From Desulfovibrio sp. (GTDB taxonomy: Bacteria; Desulfobacterota; Desulfovibrionia; Desulfovibrionales; Desulfovibrionaceae), in the NCBI GenBank assembly GCA_016218665.1, contig JACRDI010000010.1, forward strand, positions 37,000 through 100,999: DNA of 64,000 nucleotides, written 5' to 3'. The notes beneath the pieces were generated by a model. That model saw only the letters and a program-made list of their open reading frames with translations. It did not search any database and was not told the origin of the DNA. Below are positions 43,406 to 51,897 of this stretch, in pieces (within the stretch, counting starts at the first letter, position 1; each line of letters starts with the position of its first letter). Position numbers and translations under genes: made by a program.

Positions 43406-44698
43406 CTACAGGGTGACCAGGGCTTCGCTGGGTTCGATGCTGGCGGCCTTCCAGGCCGGGAACAGCGAGGCGAGGGAGGTGAGCAGGGCCAGAACCACGG
43501 CGGCGGCGGCCAGGTGCAGGGGCTCGAAGGCGATGGCCCCGGCGCCCTCCACCTCCAACACGGCCAGGATGCGGAAGCTGACGAGGTAGCCCGCCAGATA
43601 GCCGACGACGCCCGCCAGCAGGCCGATGGCCGCGGCCTCGGCGCAGAAGATGGAGAACACAGCCCGGCGCGGGAAGCCCAAGGAGCGCAGGATGCCTATC
43701 TCCTTCTTGCGTTCGTTGACGCTGGAGAGCATGGAGATGCCCACCATGGAGCAGCCCGTGAGCAGGATCACCAGGCTTACGGAGAGGATGAGCTTCTTGA
43801 CGAAGAGCACGCTGACCATGCGCTGCTCCACGATGCCGCGCAGGGTCTTGATTTCGACGCCGGGCAGCGTTGCGGAAATCTGGTTCACGATGTCGTCGAT
43901 GGGGCAGCCGGAGCACAGGGCGGCGACCTCCACGAAATTGACCTTGCCCGGATGGCCCGAGGCCTTCTGCAGGGCGTCCATGTCGGCCAGGAGCACGTTG
44001 TCGTCCTCGCTGCCGGTGGGGCCCAGCACGCCGGTGACCACGAACGTGTGGTGCCCCAGGGGCACCTTCGACCCCACCTTGAGGCCGAGTTTCTCCGCCG
44101 CGGCGCTGCCGGCCAACACGCCGCCAGCGCCGGCGGGAACATGGGCCACGGTCCTGGGCTTGTCGGCCTTGGGCTCTTCCGCGTGCATGCTTCCGCCCAT
44201 GCCAGTGGCCACGCCCCCGGTCTCCATCTGGCGCTTCGCCGCCTGTTCCGGCGTCTCGCCGGGGAAGGTGCCGTCCGCGAGATCCCAGAAGCCCTTGAGC
44301 TGCTTCTCCTGCTCGAAGCGCACGCCCACCAGGGCCACGGCCGTGCCCTGCACGTGGTCCATCACCACCAGCTTGGGCGCAATGACGCTGACGTTCTTGC
44401 GCAGTGCTATGCCCTCTATGCGCTTCACCGTGTCGGCCTCGTCCAGGTAGCTCACGTCGAAGAGCATGTCGCCCAGGGCGAAGCCGCCGTAGCTCACGGT
44501 GAGCTTCTCGCTCTTGGGCGAGACCAGGATGTTGGCGCCGAAGCTGACGAGCTTCTTCTCCAGCCCCTCGCCCACCACGCGGGACACGAAGCTCAGGGAC
44601 ACGATGGATACGACGCCCAGGCTGAACACCAGCAGCAGGAGCAGCGTGCGCACCCATTTCTTGCGGGCGTTGCGCAGGGCGATGGTCAGGATGTTCAT
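43406..44698 (-). CDS. FtsX/MacB-type ABC permease
   Basis: A 430-residue permease with an N-terminal helix (about residues 17-38), a large periplasmic domain (MacB-PCD-like, about 40-290) and three C-terminal helices with the FtsX signature VNERKKEIGILRSLGFPRRAVF. The ATG at 44698 is used; the longer frame in the ORF track runs into the hairpin array and lacks a start signal. AAAGGA precedes the ATG. The periplasmic domain contains ALCSGCPIDD, a cysteine pair that could bind metal or form a disulfide. Likely exports or rearranges an envelope or metal-linked substrate. Confidence 0.85.
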   Translation of the reverse strand: MNILTIALRNARKKWVRTLLLLLVFSLGVVSIVSLSFVSRVVGEGLEKKLVSFGANILVSPKSEKLTVSYGGFALGDMLFDVSYLDEADTVKRIEGIALRKNVSVIAPKLVVMDHVQGTAVALVGVRFEQEKQLKGFWDLADGTFPGETPEQAAKRQMETGGVATGMGGSMHAEEPKADKPRTVAHVPAGAGGVLAGSAAAEKLGLKVGSKVPLGHHTFVVTGVLGPTGSEDDNVLLADMDALQKASGHPGKVNFVEVAALCSGCPIDDIVNQISATLPGVEIKTLRGIVEQRMVSVLFVKKLILSVSLVILLTGCSMVGISMLSSVNERKKEIGILRSLGFPRRAVFSIFCAEAAAIGLLAGVVGYLAGYLVSFRILAVLEVEGAGAIAFEPLHLAAAAVVLALLTSLASLFPAWKAASIEPSEALVTL

Positions 44699-44733
44699 GC
44701 GGGCGGTCCTTTGGTTGCGTATGAGAAGAAGGG

Positions 44734-45013
44734 CAAGGGGCGCCGCCCCTTGGACCCGCCAGGGGGTATGCACCCCCTGGACCCGCGGGGCGAAGCAAAG
44801 GGCCTGGACCACGCTTCCACGTGGTCCAGGCCCTTTGCTTCGCGGTGGGGCTGCGTGGAAGCGGCAACGCGCCTTGCAGGAAAAGTTTCCCGCCAGAATT
44901 TTTTGCGAGGGGTTTGCTGTTCCGGCGCGAAGACGCCGGAACAGCAAACCCCTCGCCACAGGGTGTCCAGAGGGCCTTGTGCCCTCTGGCGGGGGTCTGG
45001 GGGCAGCGCCCCC
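44734..45013. repeat. Array of six hairpins, two with 23-24 bp perfect stems
   Basis: Within the 351-base gap between the permease and DUF2318 genes lie six consecutive inverted repeats: 44734-44752, 44759-44780, 44790-44843 (24-bp arms, 6-base loop), 44905-44956 (23-bp arms, 6-base loop), 44967-44989 and 44999-45013. All stems are perfect. The G/C-run style with alternating 'ccctggacccg' tracts is like dispersed intergenic elements of Desulfovibrio-type genomes; a fragment of similar wording (CCCCCTGGACCCGC) occurs near 54766. Confidence 0.85.
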
Positions 45014-45049
45014 GGCGGAAGCCCACAGAGGCGGAGCCCCTGCGTCCAC

Positions 45050-45568
45050 CTAGAAGAATTTCGCTCCGGCGGCCAGATCGGATTCCTTGATGACCACGTT
45101 CTTGCCGTCCACGTTGCGCGGCAGGGGCGAGGGGTTGCAGCCTCCCTTCACCTCCATGACGCGCGCGGTGTTGAAGCGCATGCCGCAGTTGTTGCACACC
45201 ATCACGTCGCCATCCTGCTTGTAGCCCTTCTTGGCTTGGAAGCACACGTCGCAGGCGTCCAGCGCGGTGCGGATGACGCCGTCCCGGCTTTTGACCACAA
45301 AGAACTTCACGTCCTTGCCGCCGGCCTTGATGGTGTAGAAGTGGGCCTTGCCGTCGGAGACGTCGGCCACGGGGATGGTCACGGTGCCGGCCTTGGCCTT
45401 CACCTCAGCGGGGCCGCCGAAGAAGCCCGCGTGGGCCTTGGTGAGGGAGGAGAGCAGCAGCAGCGCGAGGACCGCCAGGGCGGCAAGGACGACAAGATGC
45501 CCGGGGCCGGCGTAGGGGGAGGGAGCGGCGACGGCGATGGCGCGGGGGCGGTTGCGGCGATGGGACAT
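45050..45568 (-). CDS. DUF2318 membrane-anchored cysteine-rich protein
   Basis: A 172-residue protein with one N-terminal membrane helix (about residues 25-45) and a periplasmic domain holding CDVCFQAKKGY and VCNNCGMRFNT (about 105-130) plus GGCNPSP, the metal/Fe-S-like cysteine set of DUF2318. Homologues accompany FTR1-type iron permeases, P19 and an FtsX/LolD ABC pair. Here only DUF2318, permease and ATPase are present. AGGAG precedes the ATG at 45568. Likely role: a redox or metal-handling partner of the ABC pair. Confidence 0.82.
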   Translation of the reverse strand: MSHRRNRPRAIAVAAPSPYAGPGHLVVLAALAVLALLLLSSLTKAHAGFFGGPAEVKAKAGTVTIPVADVSDGKAHFYTIKAGGKDVKFFVVKSRDGVIRTALDACDVCFQAKKGYKQDGDVMVCNNCGMRFNTARVMEVKGGCNPSPLPRNVDGKNVVIKESDLAAGAKFF

Positions 45569-46010
45569 TGGGGCGGTCTCCTGGCTTGCTGCGGGCTTGC
45601 GAGAGGGGGAGGAGCGGGGGGCGGAGGTGGAAGAGCGAAACCCCCGCCCCCCGGCTGTGCAAACCCTCTCTGCACACGGGGTAGTCTTACGCAATCTCCG
45701 TGCCATGGAAAAACATTTTTTATTTGAGCACCATGACCGCGGGCACAGGGCGCGGCGGCAGCATTTTGCGCATATTCATGCACAAATGTGCGAACGAAAT
45801 TGCACAAGTCAAGACGTGGATGCGCGTGTTCTAAGCATACGGAGGGCCCGGTTTTCTGGCCCAAACGGCTTGACGTTTCAGGGGGAGTCTGGAATAGACA
45901 GCGGAGGTATTGTTCCCTATTTCACAATGGTTTTGCAGGTATCGGGCCAGCTTTCCGGGGATGGGAAAGCGGGGCTGTCGTCTTGTGTCACGGGCTGTTC
46001 AGGGGGGCGC
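45569..46010. other. 442-base divergent intergenic region upstream of dsr operon
   Basis: No gene is supported here. It separates the DUF2318 gene (minus) from the RsbRD_N gene (plus) and is richer in A/T than the genes, as expected for promoters. It contains the perfect palindrome GCACAAATGTGC (45780-45791), a possible regulator site, and the promoter candidate at 45870. The ORF track extends the plus frame to 45537 but that extension lacks a coding look or RBS. Confidence 0.6.
45870..45898 (+). promoter_or_regulatory. Candidate sigma70 promoter for the RsbRD_N-dsr operon
   Basis: TTGACG and AATAGA are separated by 17 bases, about 113 bases before the ATG at 46011. The -35 matches at five of six positions; the -10 is weak. 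Confidence 0.4.
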
Positions 46011-46538
46011 ATGCGGTTGATTGAGGGGATTGCGGCACGCTCGGAGGAGCTGGCCCAGAAGTGGGCCGACCTCATCCTGGGCACCTATCCGGCCGAGACC
46101 CAGGCGGTTTGGCGGAACAACCGCGACCAGTTCGCCAACCCCGTGGGCTACAACATCCGCAAGGCCACCGGCGAACTCATCCCCCTGCTCATAGAGTGGA
46201 CCGACGCCGAGGCCGTGGCCAAAAGCCTGGACCAGCTCGTCAAAATCCGCGCCGTGCAGGACTTTTCCCCCGGCCAGGCCCTTTCCTTCGTCTTTCTCTT
46301 CAAAAAGATTCTGCGCGAGGCGTTCGCCAAGGAGCTTGCCGCCCAGGGTGAGCTGGAGGAACTTTTGCGCTTCGAGACCAGGGTGGACAACCTGGCCACC
46401 ATGGCCTTTGACCTCTACGTGGCCGCGCGCGACCAGGTCGCCCGCATGCGCGTGGAGGAGGTCAAGCGCGCGCACGCCAACATCGTGCGGCGCGCCAACC
46501 TCATGAAATCGGACGTCGCGGCCCACAAGGCCGATTAG
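46011..46538 (+). CDS. RsbRD N-terminal domain protein upstream of dsrM
   Basis: A 175-residue all-helical protein. ARSEELAQKWADLILGTYPAETQAVW and NPVGYNIRKATGELIPLL are typical of the RsbRD_N domain, a globin-like helical sensor fold. Homologues are commonly found directly upstream of dsrM in sulfate reducers. The ATG at 46011 follows AGGGGGGC and matches the domain start; the track's longer frame is rejected. It ends 67 bases before dsrM. It may help regulate or assemble the DsrMKJOP complex, but its function is not established. Confidence 0.82.
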   Translation: MRLIEGIAARSEELAQKWADLILGTYPAETQAVWRNNRDQFANPVGYNIRKATGELIPLLIEWTDAEAVAKSLDQLVKIRAVQDFSPGQALSFVFLFKKILREAFAKELAAQGELEELLRFETRVDNLATMAFDLYVAARDQVARMRVEEVKRAHANIVRRANLMKSDVAAHKAD

Positions 46539-46605
46539 TTTTTACGGCAGGACGCCTCCGGCGCATGCCCCGGAGTCGGCCAAACAACAAGCGAGGTGAC
46601 GGCAG

Positions 46606-47628
46606 ATGAAAGCGATCTTTTCACTCATTCTGGTCCTGGCCCTGGTGGTGATCGCCACGGTTGGGGCGGGCGCGGCAAAGATGCAAACCATCTTCGCGTA
46701 CTGCATCCCCGGGACGGCGTTCATCATCTTCCTGGTCGGGTTCGCGTGCAAGATCATCTCCTGGGCCAAACGGCCGGTGCCCTTCCGCATCCCCACCACG
46801 GGCGGCCAGCAGATGACCCTTGACTGGATCCCCCAGAACAAGTGGGACAACCCCACCACCGGCCCCCAGACCGTCATCCGCATGGTCCTTGAGGTGCTGA
46901 CCTTCCGCTCGCTGTTCCGCAACACCAAGGTGGTGCTGAAGCACGACGACGGCAAGAATCCCATCGTGGGCTATGTTTCCGCCAAGTGGCTGTGGCTCTT
47001 CGCCATCATGTTCCACTACGGCTTCCTGATCGTCATCATCCGCCACATGCGCCTGTTCATGCAGCCCGTGCCCGCGCCCATCGCCTTCCTGGACTGGAGC
47101 GACAGCATCCTGCAGATCCTGACCCCGAGCATCTACATCTCCGACCTGCTCATCCTGGGCGGCCTGACCATGCTGCTGGCCCGGCGCTTCGTGGACGCCA
47201 AGGTGCGCTTCATCTCGCTCATGAACGACTACTTCCCGCTGTTCCTCATTCTGGGCATCGCGCTCTCCGGCGTGTACATGCGCTACATCGCCAAGGTGGA
47301 CATCATGTCCATCAAGGACGTGGTCATGGGCCTGGTGACCTTCAACTTCAAGGTCCCCGCCGGCGTTGATCCGAGCTTCTTCGTCCATGTCTTCCTGGTG
47401 AGCACGCTGCTCGCCTACTTCCCCTTCTCGAAGCTGATGCACATGGGCGGCGTGTTCCTGTCCCCCACGCGCAACATGCCCAACGATACCCGCATCAACC
47501 ATTACGAGAACCCCTGGAACGACCCGAACGTGAAGCCGCACAGCTACGAGGCCTACGAGGACGACTTCCGCGAGCCCATGTTCGAGGCCGGCCTGCCCCT
47601 GGAGAAGAACCCGGAGGAGGCCGCGTAG
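46606..47628 (+). CDS. dsrM: DsrM, membrane cytochrome b subunit of the Dsr complex
   Basis: A 340-residue NarI-like membrane protein with about six helices, which binds heme b and takes electrons from menaquinone. The N-terminal pair of helices (residues 3-50), WLWLFAIMFHYGFLIVIIRHMRLF with heme-ligating histidines (about 127-150), and FVHVFLVSTLLAYFPFSKLMHMGG near 270 are characteristic. The C-terminal tail is cytoplasmic. GAGGTGA precedes the ATG. It passes electrons to DsrK. First of five genes in the conserved order M-K-J-O-P. Confidence 0.95.
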   Translation: MKAIFSLILVLALVVIATVGAGAAKMQTIFAYCIPGTAFIIFLVGFACKIISWAKRPVPFRIPTTGGQQMTLDWIPQNKWDNPTTGPQTVIRMVLEVLTFRSLFRNTKVVLKHDDGKNPIVGYVSAKWLWLFAIMFHYGFLIVIIRHMRLFMQPVPAPIAFLDWSDSILQILTPSIYISDLLILGGLTMLLARRFVDAKVRFISLMNDYFPLFLILGIALSGVYMRYIAKVDIMSIKDVVMGLVTFNFKVPAGVDPSFFVHVFLVSTLLAYFPFSKLMHMGGVFLSPTRNMPNDTRINHYENPWNDPNVKPHSYEAYEDDFREPMFEAGLPLEKNPEEAA

Positions 47629-47683
47629 CGGCTCACCAGCCCCCCGGACCGAGAGCAACAAACTTTTTCCGCGAGGAGAAGAC

Positions 47684-49318
47684 ATGGCGAAAATCATCAA
47701 ACCCGATGAGATGCTCAAGAGTATCAACTACACTCCGCCAGCCACCGACTGGATGGATATCCCCAACGACCTCTCCCCCGGACGCTGGGCCTACCCCGCC
47801 AAGCAGGAGAAGGTCGAGTACCTGATGCACGAGCTGCCGGGCGTGTTCGGCAATCCGCGCCAGTGGAGCCCGGAAGACGCCGACTGGAAGCTGCCTTCCA
47901 ACTGGAAGGAGATCGTGGTCAACGGCTTCCGCGAGCGGCTGGACAAGTACCGCTCCCTCAAGCTGTTCATGGACATCTGCGTGCGCTGCGGCGCCTGCGC
48001 CGACAAGTGCCACTACTTCATCGGGTCCGGCGACCCGAAGAACATGCCGGTGCTCCGCGCGGAGCTCATGCGCTCCATCTACCGCGGCGAGTTCACCCTG
48101 GCCGGCAAGATCCTGGGCAAGCTCACCGGCGCGCGGGTGTTGGAAGAGGACGTGCTGAAGGAGTGGTTCCTCTACTTCTACCAGTGCACCGAGTGCCGCC
48201 GCTGCTCGCTCTTCTGCCCCTACGGCATCGACACCGCCGAAGTGACCATGATGGCCCGCGAGCTGCTGCACCTGGTGGGCGTCAACATCAACTGGATCCT
48301 GGAGCCGGTTTCCAACTGCAACCGCACCGGCAACCACTTGGGCATCCAGCCGCACGCCTTCAAGGACATCGTCGAGTTCATGGTCGACGACATCGAGACC
48401 ATCACCGGCAAGCGCCTGAACGTTCCCCTGAACGAGAAGGGCCACGAGGTGCTGTTCATCACCCCCTCGGGCGACGTGTTCGCCGATCCGGGCATCTACA
48501 CCTTCATGGGCTACCTGATCCTCTTCGACGCCATCGGGCTGGACTACACCCTGTCCACCTACGCTTCCGAGGGCGGCAACTTCGGCCTGTTCACCAACGC
48601 CGACATGATGAAGATGATCAACGGCAAGATGTACTCCGAGGCCAACCGCCTGGGCGCCAAATGGATTCTTGGCGGCGAGTGCGGCCACATGTGGCGCGTG
48701 GTGAACCAGTACATGGACACCATGAACGGCAACCTGCAGGGCCCGCAGATGCGCACCCCGGTGAACCCCATCACCGGCACGGTGTTCCACAACGCCAAGC
48801 AGACCAAGATGGTGCACATCGCCGAGTTCACCGCCGACCTCATCAAGCACGGCAAGCTGAACCTCGACAAGAGCCGCAACTCCGACATCATCGCCACCTA
48901 CCACGACTCCTGCAACCCCGCCCGCGCCATGGGCATGTTCGAGGAGCCGCGCTACGTGCTGAAAAACGTCGTGGACCAGTTCTACGACATGCCGGAGAAC
49001 ACCATCCGCGAGCAGACCTTCTGCTGCGCCGGCGGCTCGGGCCTCAACACCGACGAGATCATGGAGATCCGCATGCGCGGCGGCCTGCCGCGCGGCAACG
49101 CCCTGCGCTACGTGCAGGAAAAGCACGGCGTGAACACCATGAGCTGCGTGTGCGCCATCGACCGCGCCACCCTGATTCCCCTGGCCGACTACTGGGCCCC
49201 GGGCGTCAAGATCACCGGCCTGCACGAGCTGGTGGGCAACGCGCTGATCCTGGACGGCGAGGAAGAGCGCACCATGAACCTTCGCCAGGAGCCCCTGCCC
49301 GGCATGGAGGAGGAATAA
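47684..49318 (+). CDS. dsrK: DsrK, HdrD-like iron-sulfur subunit
   Basis: A 544-residue cytoplasmic protein. Two ferredoxin-type sites, CVRCGACADKCHYF (about residues 103-116) and CTECRRCSLFCPYG (about 168-181), are followed by CCG-type cysteine regions: GGECGHMW near 330, HDSCNPARAMG near 408 and FCCAGGSGL near 448. This is the HdrD-like active site thought to reduce the DsrC trisulfide. It follows dsrM after 55 bases with CGAGGAG before the ATG and ends 1 base before dsrJ. Confidence 0.95.
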   Translation: MAKIIKPDEMLKSINYTPPATDWMDIPNDLSPGRWAYPAKQEKVEYLMHELPGVFGNPRQWSPEDADWKLPSNWKEIVVNGFRERLDKYRSLKLFMDICVRCGACADKCHYFIGSGDPKNMPVLRAELMRSIYRGEFTLAGKILGKLTGARVLEEDVLKEWFLYFYQCTECRRCSLFCPYGIDTAEVTMMARELLHLVGVNINWILEPVSNCNRTGNHLGIQPHAFKDIVEFMVDDIETITGKRLNVPLNEKGHEVLFITPSGDVFADPGIYTFMGYLILFDAIGLDYTLSTYASEGGNFGLFTNADMMKMINGKMYSEANRLGAKWILGGECGHMWRVVNQYMDTMNGNLQGPQMRTPVNPITGTVFHNAKQTKMVHIAEFTADLIKHGKLNLDKSRNSDIIATYHDSCNPARAMGMFEEPRYVLKNVVDQFYDMPENTIREQTFCCAGGSGLNTDEIMEIRMRGGLPRGNALRYVQEKHGVNTMSCVCAIDRATLIPLADYWAPGVKITGLHELVGNALILDGEEERTMNLRQEPLPGMEEE

Positions 49319-49319
49319 G

Positions 49320-49709
49320 ATGAAACTGTACAACGGCGGTAAAATCATCACCGGACTGGTGATCTTCCTGGGCGTGTTCCTCGCCCCCTTCGCCTACAAC
49401 GCGGGCAAGGCGGCGTATACCCAGCCCAAGCTCAAGATGCCCGAGAACGAGAAGGAATGCATCGAGAGCAAGGAGTTCATGCGCACCAAGCACATGCAGC
49501 TCCTGAACGACTGGCGCGACTGGGCCCTGCGCGACGGCAAGCGCGTGTACGTGAACAGCAAGGGCAAAGAGTTCGAGATGAGCCTGCAGAAGACCTGCAT
49601 GAAGTGCCATACCAACAAGGCGGAGTTCTGCGACAAGTGCCACAACGACGCAGCCGTTTCCCCCTACTGTTGGGATTGCCACATCCAGCCGGAGGGGTTG
49701 AAGAAATGA
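49320..49709 (+). CDS. dsrJ: DsrJ, periplasmic triheme cytochrome c
   Basis: A 129-residue protein with an uncleaved-type N-terminal helix (about residues 8-28) and three CxxCH heme sites: CMKCH, CDKCH and CWDCH, all in the last 35 residues. Three hemes match DsrJ. It is the periplasmic electron carrier of the complex. The start follows the dsrK stop by 1 base and the stop overlaps dsrO as ATGA, indicating translational coupling. Confidence 0.95.
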   Translation: MKLYNGGKIITGLVIFLGVFLAPFAYNAGKAAYTQPKLKMPENEKECIESKEFMRTKHMQLLNDWRDWALRDGKRVYVNSKGKEFEMSLQKTCMKCHTNKAEFCDKCHNDAAVSPYCWDCHIQPEGLKK

Positions 49710-50479
49710 ACCACACCAGAAGAAACTTCCTGAAGTTCATGGGCGTGGCCGCCGCGGGGCTCTGCGCGGCCTCCGCCGGCAGCGCGCTCGCCGTCTCCGG
49801 CGCGGGCTCCAGCATCAAGGAACCGGCCAACGCCGCCAACGCCAAGCGCTGGGGCATGATCATCGACACCCAGAAGTGCGGCACCAAGGAGGCCATCGAG
49901 GCTCTGTCCAAGGCCTGCCACAGCGTGCACAACGTGCCCGACATTCCGGGCAACCAGAACGTGAAGTGGATCTGGGCCGCCAAGTTCTCGGAGGCCTTCG
50001 ACCAGCACAACAACTACATGGACGAGGCCCACGAGACGTGCCAGTACGTGCTGCTGTGCAACCACTGCACCAATCCGCCCTGCGTGCGCGTGTGCCCCAC
50101 CAAGGCCACCTACAAGCGTGCGGACGGCATCGTGGCCATGGACTACCACCGCTGCATCGGCTGCCGCTACTGCATGGCGGGCTGCCCCTACGGCGCGCGC
50201 AGCTTCAACTTCATGGATCCGCGCAAGTACCTGGATCCGTCCAAGTTGAACAAGGAGTTCCCCACCCGCATGCGCGGCGTGGTGGAGAAGTGCAACTTCT
50301 GCGTTGAGCGTTTGGCCCACGGCAAGCAGCCTGCCTGTGTCGAGGCTTCGAACGGGGGCTTGGTCTTCGGCGACCTCGGCGACGCCAACTCCGAGATCCG
50401 CAAGCTGCTGCGCGAGCACTACACCATCCGGCGCAAGCCTTCGCACGGCACCGAACCGGGCGTTTACTACATCATCTAG
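49706..50479 (+). CDS. dsrO: DsrO, Tat-exported ferredoxin-like subunit
   Basis: A 257-residue periplasmic iron-sulfur protein. RRNFLKFMG followed by a hydrophobic stretch and SALAVSG is a Tat signal, fitting export of a folded Fe-S protein. Cysteine groups CNHCTNPPCVRVCP, CIGCRYCMAGCPYG and CNFCVERL...CVEA provide four cluster sites like those of HybA/NrfC-type subunits. GGAGGGG precedes the ATG. The ORF track start (49457) is a frame shadow of dsrJ. Confidence 0.95.
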   Translation: MNHTRRNFLKFMGVAAAGLCAASAGSALAVSGAGSSIKEPANAANAKRWGMIIDTQKCGTKEAIEALSKACHSVHNVPDIPGNQNVKWIWAAKFSEAFDQHNNYMDEAHETCQYVLLCNHCTNPPCVRVCPTKATYKRADGIVAMDYHRCIGCRYCMAGCPYGARSFNFMDPRKYLDPSKLNKEFPTRMRGVVEKCNFCVERLAHGKQPACVEASNGGLVFGDLGDANSEIRKLLREHYTIRRKPSHGTEPGVYYII

Positions 50480-50488
50480 GGGGCGGAC

Positions 50489-51679
50489 ATGCTCGAGAAA
50501 GCACTGAAAGGTAGTCCCAAGTACTACATGTGGGTCGGGTACCTCCTCCTGCTCATCGGCGGAACCTCCGGCGCTTACGTCAACCAGCTCATGGAAGGCC
50601 TGACCATCACCGGCATGAGCCGCGACGTGTCCTGGGGCTTCTACATTGCCCAATTCACGTACCTGGTCGGTCTGGCCGCCTCCGGCGTCATGATCGTGCT
50701 GCCGTACTACTTCCACCACTACAAGAAATTCAAGGACCTCGTCATCTTCGGCGAGTTCATGGCCATCGCGGCCGTGGTCATGTGCCTGGGCTTCATCGTG
50801 GTCGACATCGGCCAGCCCCAGCGCATGCTGAACGTGCTCATCTTCTCCACGCCCAACTCCGTGCTCTTCTGGGACATGGTGGTCTTGAACGGCTACCTGA
50901 TCCTGAACGTGCTGGTGGGCTGGACCTGCCTTGAGTGCGACCGCCAGCGCCTGCCCCACCCCAAGTGGACCAAGGTGCTCGCGTACACCTCCATCGTCTG
51001 GGCCTTCTCCATCCACACCGTCACCGCGTTCCTGTACCAGGGCCTGCCCGGCCGCCACTACTGGCTCACCGCCATCCTGGCCGCCCGCTTCCTGGCCAGC
51101 GCGTTCTGCTCCGGCCCGGCCATCCTGCTCCTGGTCATCCTGCTGACGGAGAAAGTGACCACCTTCAAGGCCGGCGCCGAGGCCATCGCCACCCTGGCGA
51201 AGATCATCACCTACGCCATGTGCGTGAACGTGTTCTTCTTCGCGCTGGAAGTGTTCACGGCCTTCTACTCCAACCAGCCCGGCCACATGCACTCCATCGT
51301 GTACCTCTTCAAGGGCCTTGAGGGCCACAGCGAACTGGTGCCCTTCATGTGGACCGCCGCCTTCCTGGGCCTGGGCTCCCTGGCGCTGCTCATTCCGCCC
51401 AAGCTGCGCGACAACCTGAAGCTCCTGCCCTGGTCCCTGGCCATCCTGGTCATCGCCACCTGGATCGACAAGGGCTTGGGCCTCTTGATCGGCGGCTTCA
51501 ACCCGACCCCGTTCGAGACCATCACCCCCTACTGGCCCACCGGCAAGGAACTGCTGGTCTCCCTCATGATCTACGGCACCGGCGCCCTGGTGGTGACCAT
51601 CCTGTTCAAGGTGGCCACCGAGGTGAAGCAGGAGATCGGCGCGAGCCAGAAGCCCGCCGCCGAACTCGCCGCAGAGTAG
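50489..51679 (+). CDS. dsrP: DsrP, NrfD-like membrane subunit
   Basis: A 396-residue NrfD/PsrC-family membrane protein with about ten helices, an additional quinone-interacting subunit of the DsrMKJOP complex. WVGYLLLLIGGTSGAYVNQL starts helix 1, and VWAFSIHTVTAFLYQGLPGRHYW (about residues 170-192) is a typical NrfD quinone-site segment. GGGGGCG precedes the ATG, 9 bases after dsrO. Last gene of the operon, followed by a strong terminator. Confidence 0.95.
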   Translation: MLEKALKGSPKYYMWVGYLLLLIGGTSGAYVNQLMEGLTITGMSRDVSWGFYIAQFTYLVGLAASGVMIVLPYYFHHYKKFKDLVIFGEFMAIAAVVMCLGFIVVDIGQPQRMLNVLIFSTPNSVLFWDMVVLNGYLILNVLVGWTCLECDRQRLPHPKWTKVLAYTSIVWAFSIHTVTAFLYQGLPGRHYWLTAILAARFLASAFCSGPAILLLVILLTEKVTTFKAGAEAIATLAKIITYAMCVNVFFFALEVFTAFYSNQPGHMHSIVYLFKGLEGHSELVPFMWTAAFLGLGSLALLIPPKLRDNLKLLPWSLAILVIATWIDKGLGLLIGGFNPTPFETITPYWPTGKELLVSLMIYGTGALVVTILFKVATEVKQEIGASQKPAAELAAE

Positions 51680-51703
51680 CGTCCAGCGTCCCACGCATCC
51701 GCC

Positions 51704-51737
51704 AAGGCGCCCCCGTTCGCGGGGGCGCCTTTTTTTG
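51704..51737 (+). terminator. Rho-independent terminator of the dsr operon
   Basis: A perfect 12-bp GC-rich stem with a TTCG tetraloop runs directly into seven Ts (51730-51736), 25 bases after the dsrP stop. Confidence 0.95.
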
Positions 51738-51897
51738 CGCCGCAGACGGCGGGAGTTGCTGCGTGCCTGGCGAAAAGTATCAATGTCTTTGATTTGTCAA
51801 ATAGGTTGCGTCACTTTTTAAAGAGGTGTAACGCTGTGCCACTTCGCGCTTTTCCTGCGCGTCAACCAGCATCATCCAAACCACAGGGGGTGGGGGA

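Noticed and set aside
44734-45013. CRISPR array
   Set aside because: The hairpins have different sequences and irregular spacing; there are no repeated direct units with unique spacers, and no cas genes.
45537-46010. Upstream extension of the RsbRD_N frame
   Set aside because: The extra 158 residues look non-coding, cross the divergent promoter region, and the ATG at 46011 has an RBS and the domain's start.
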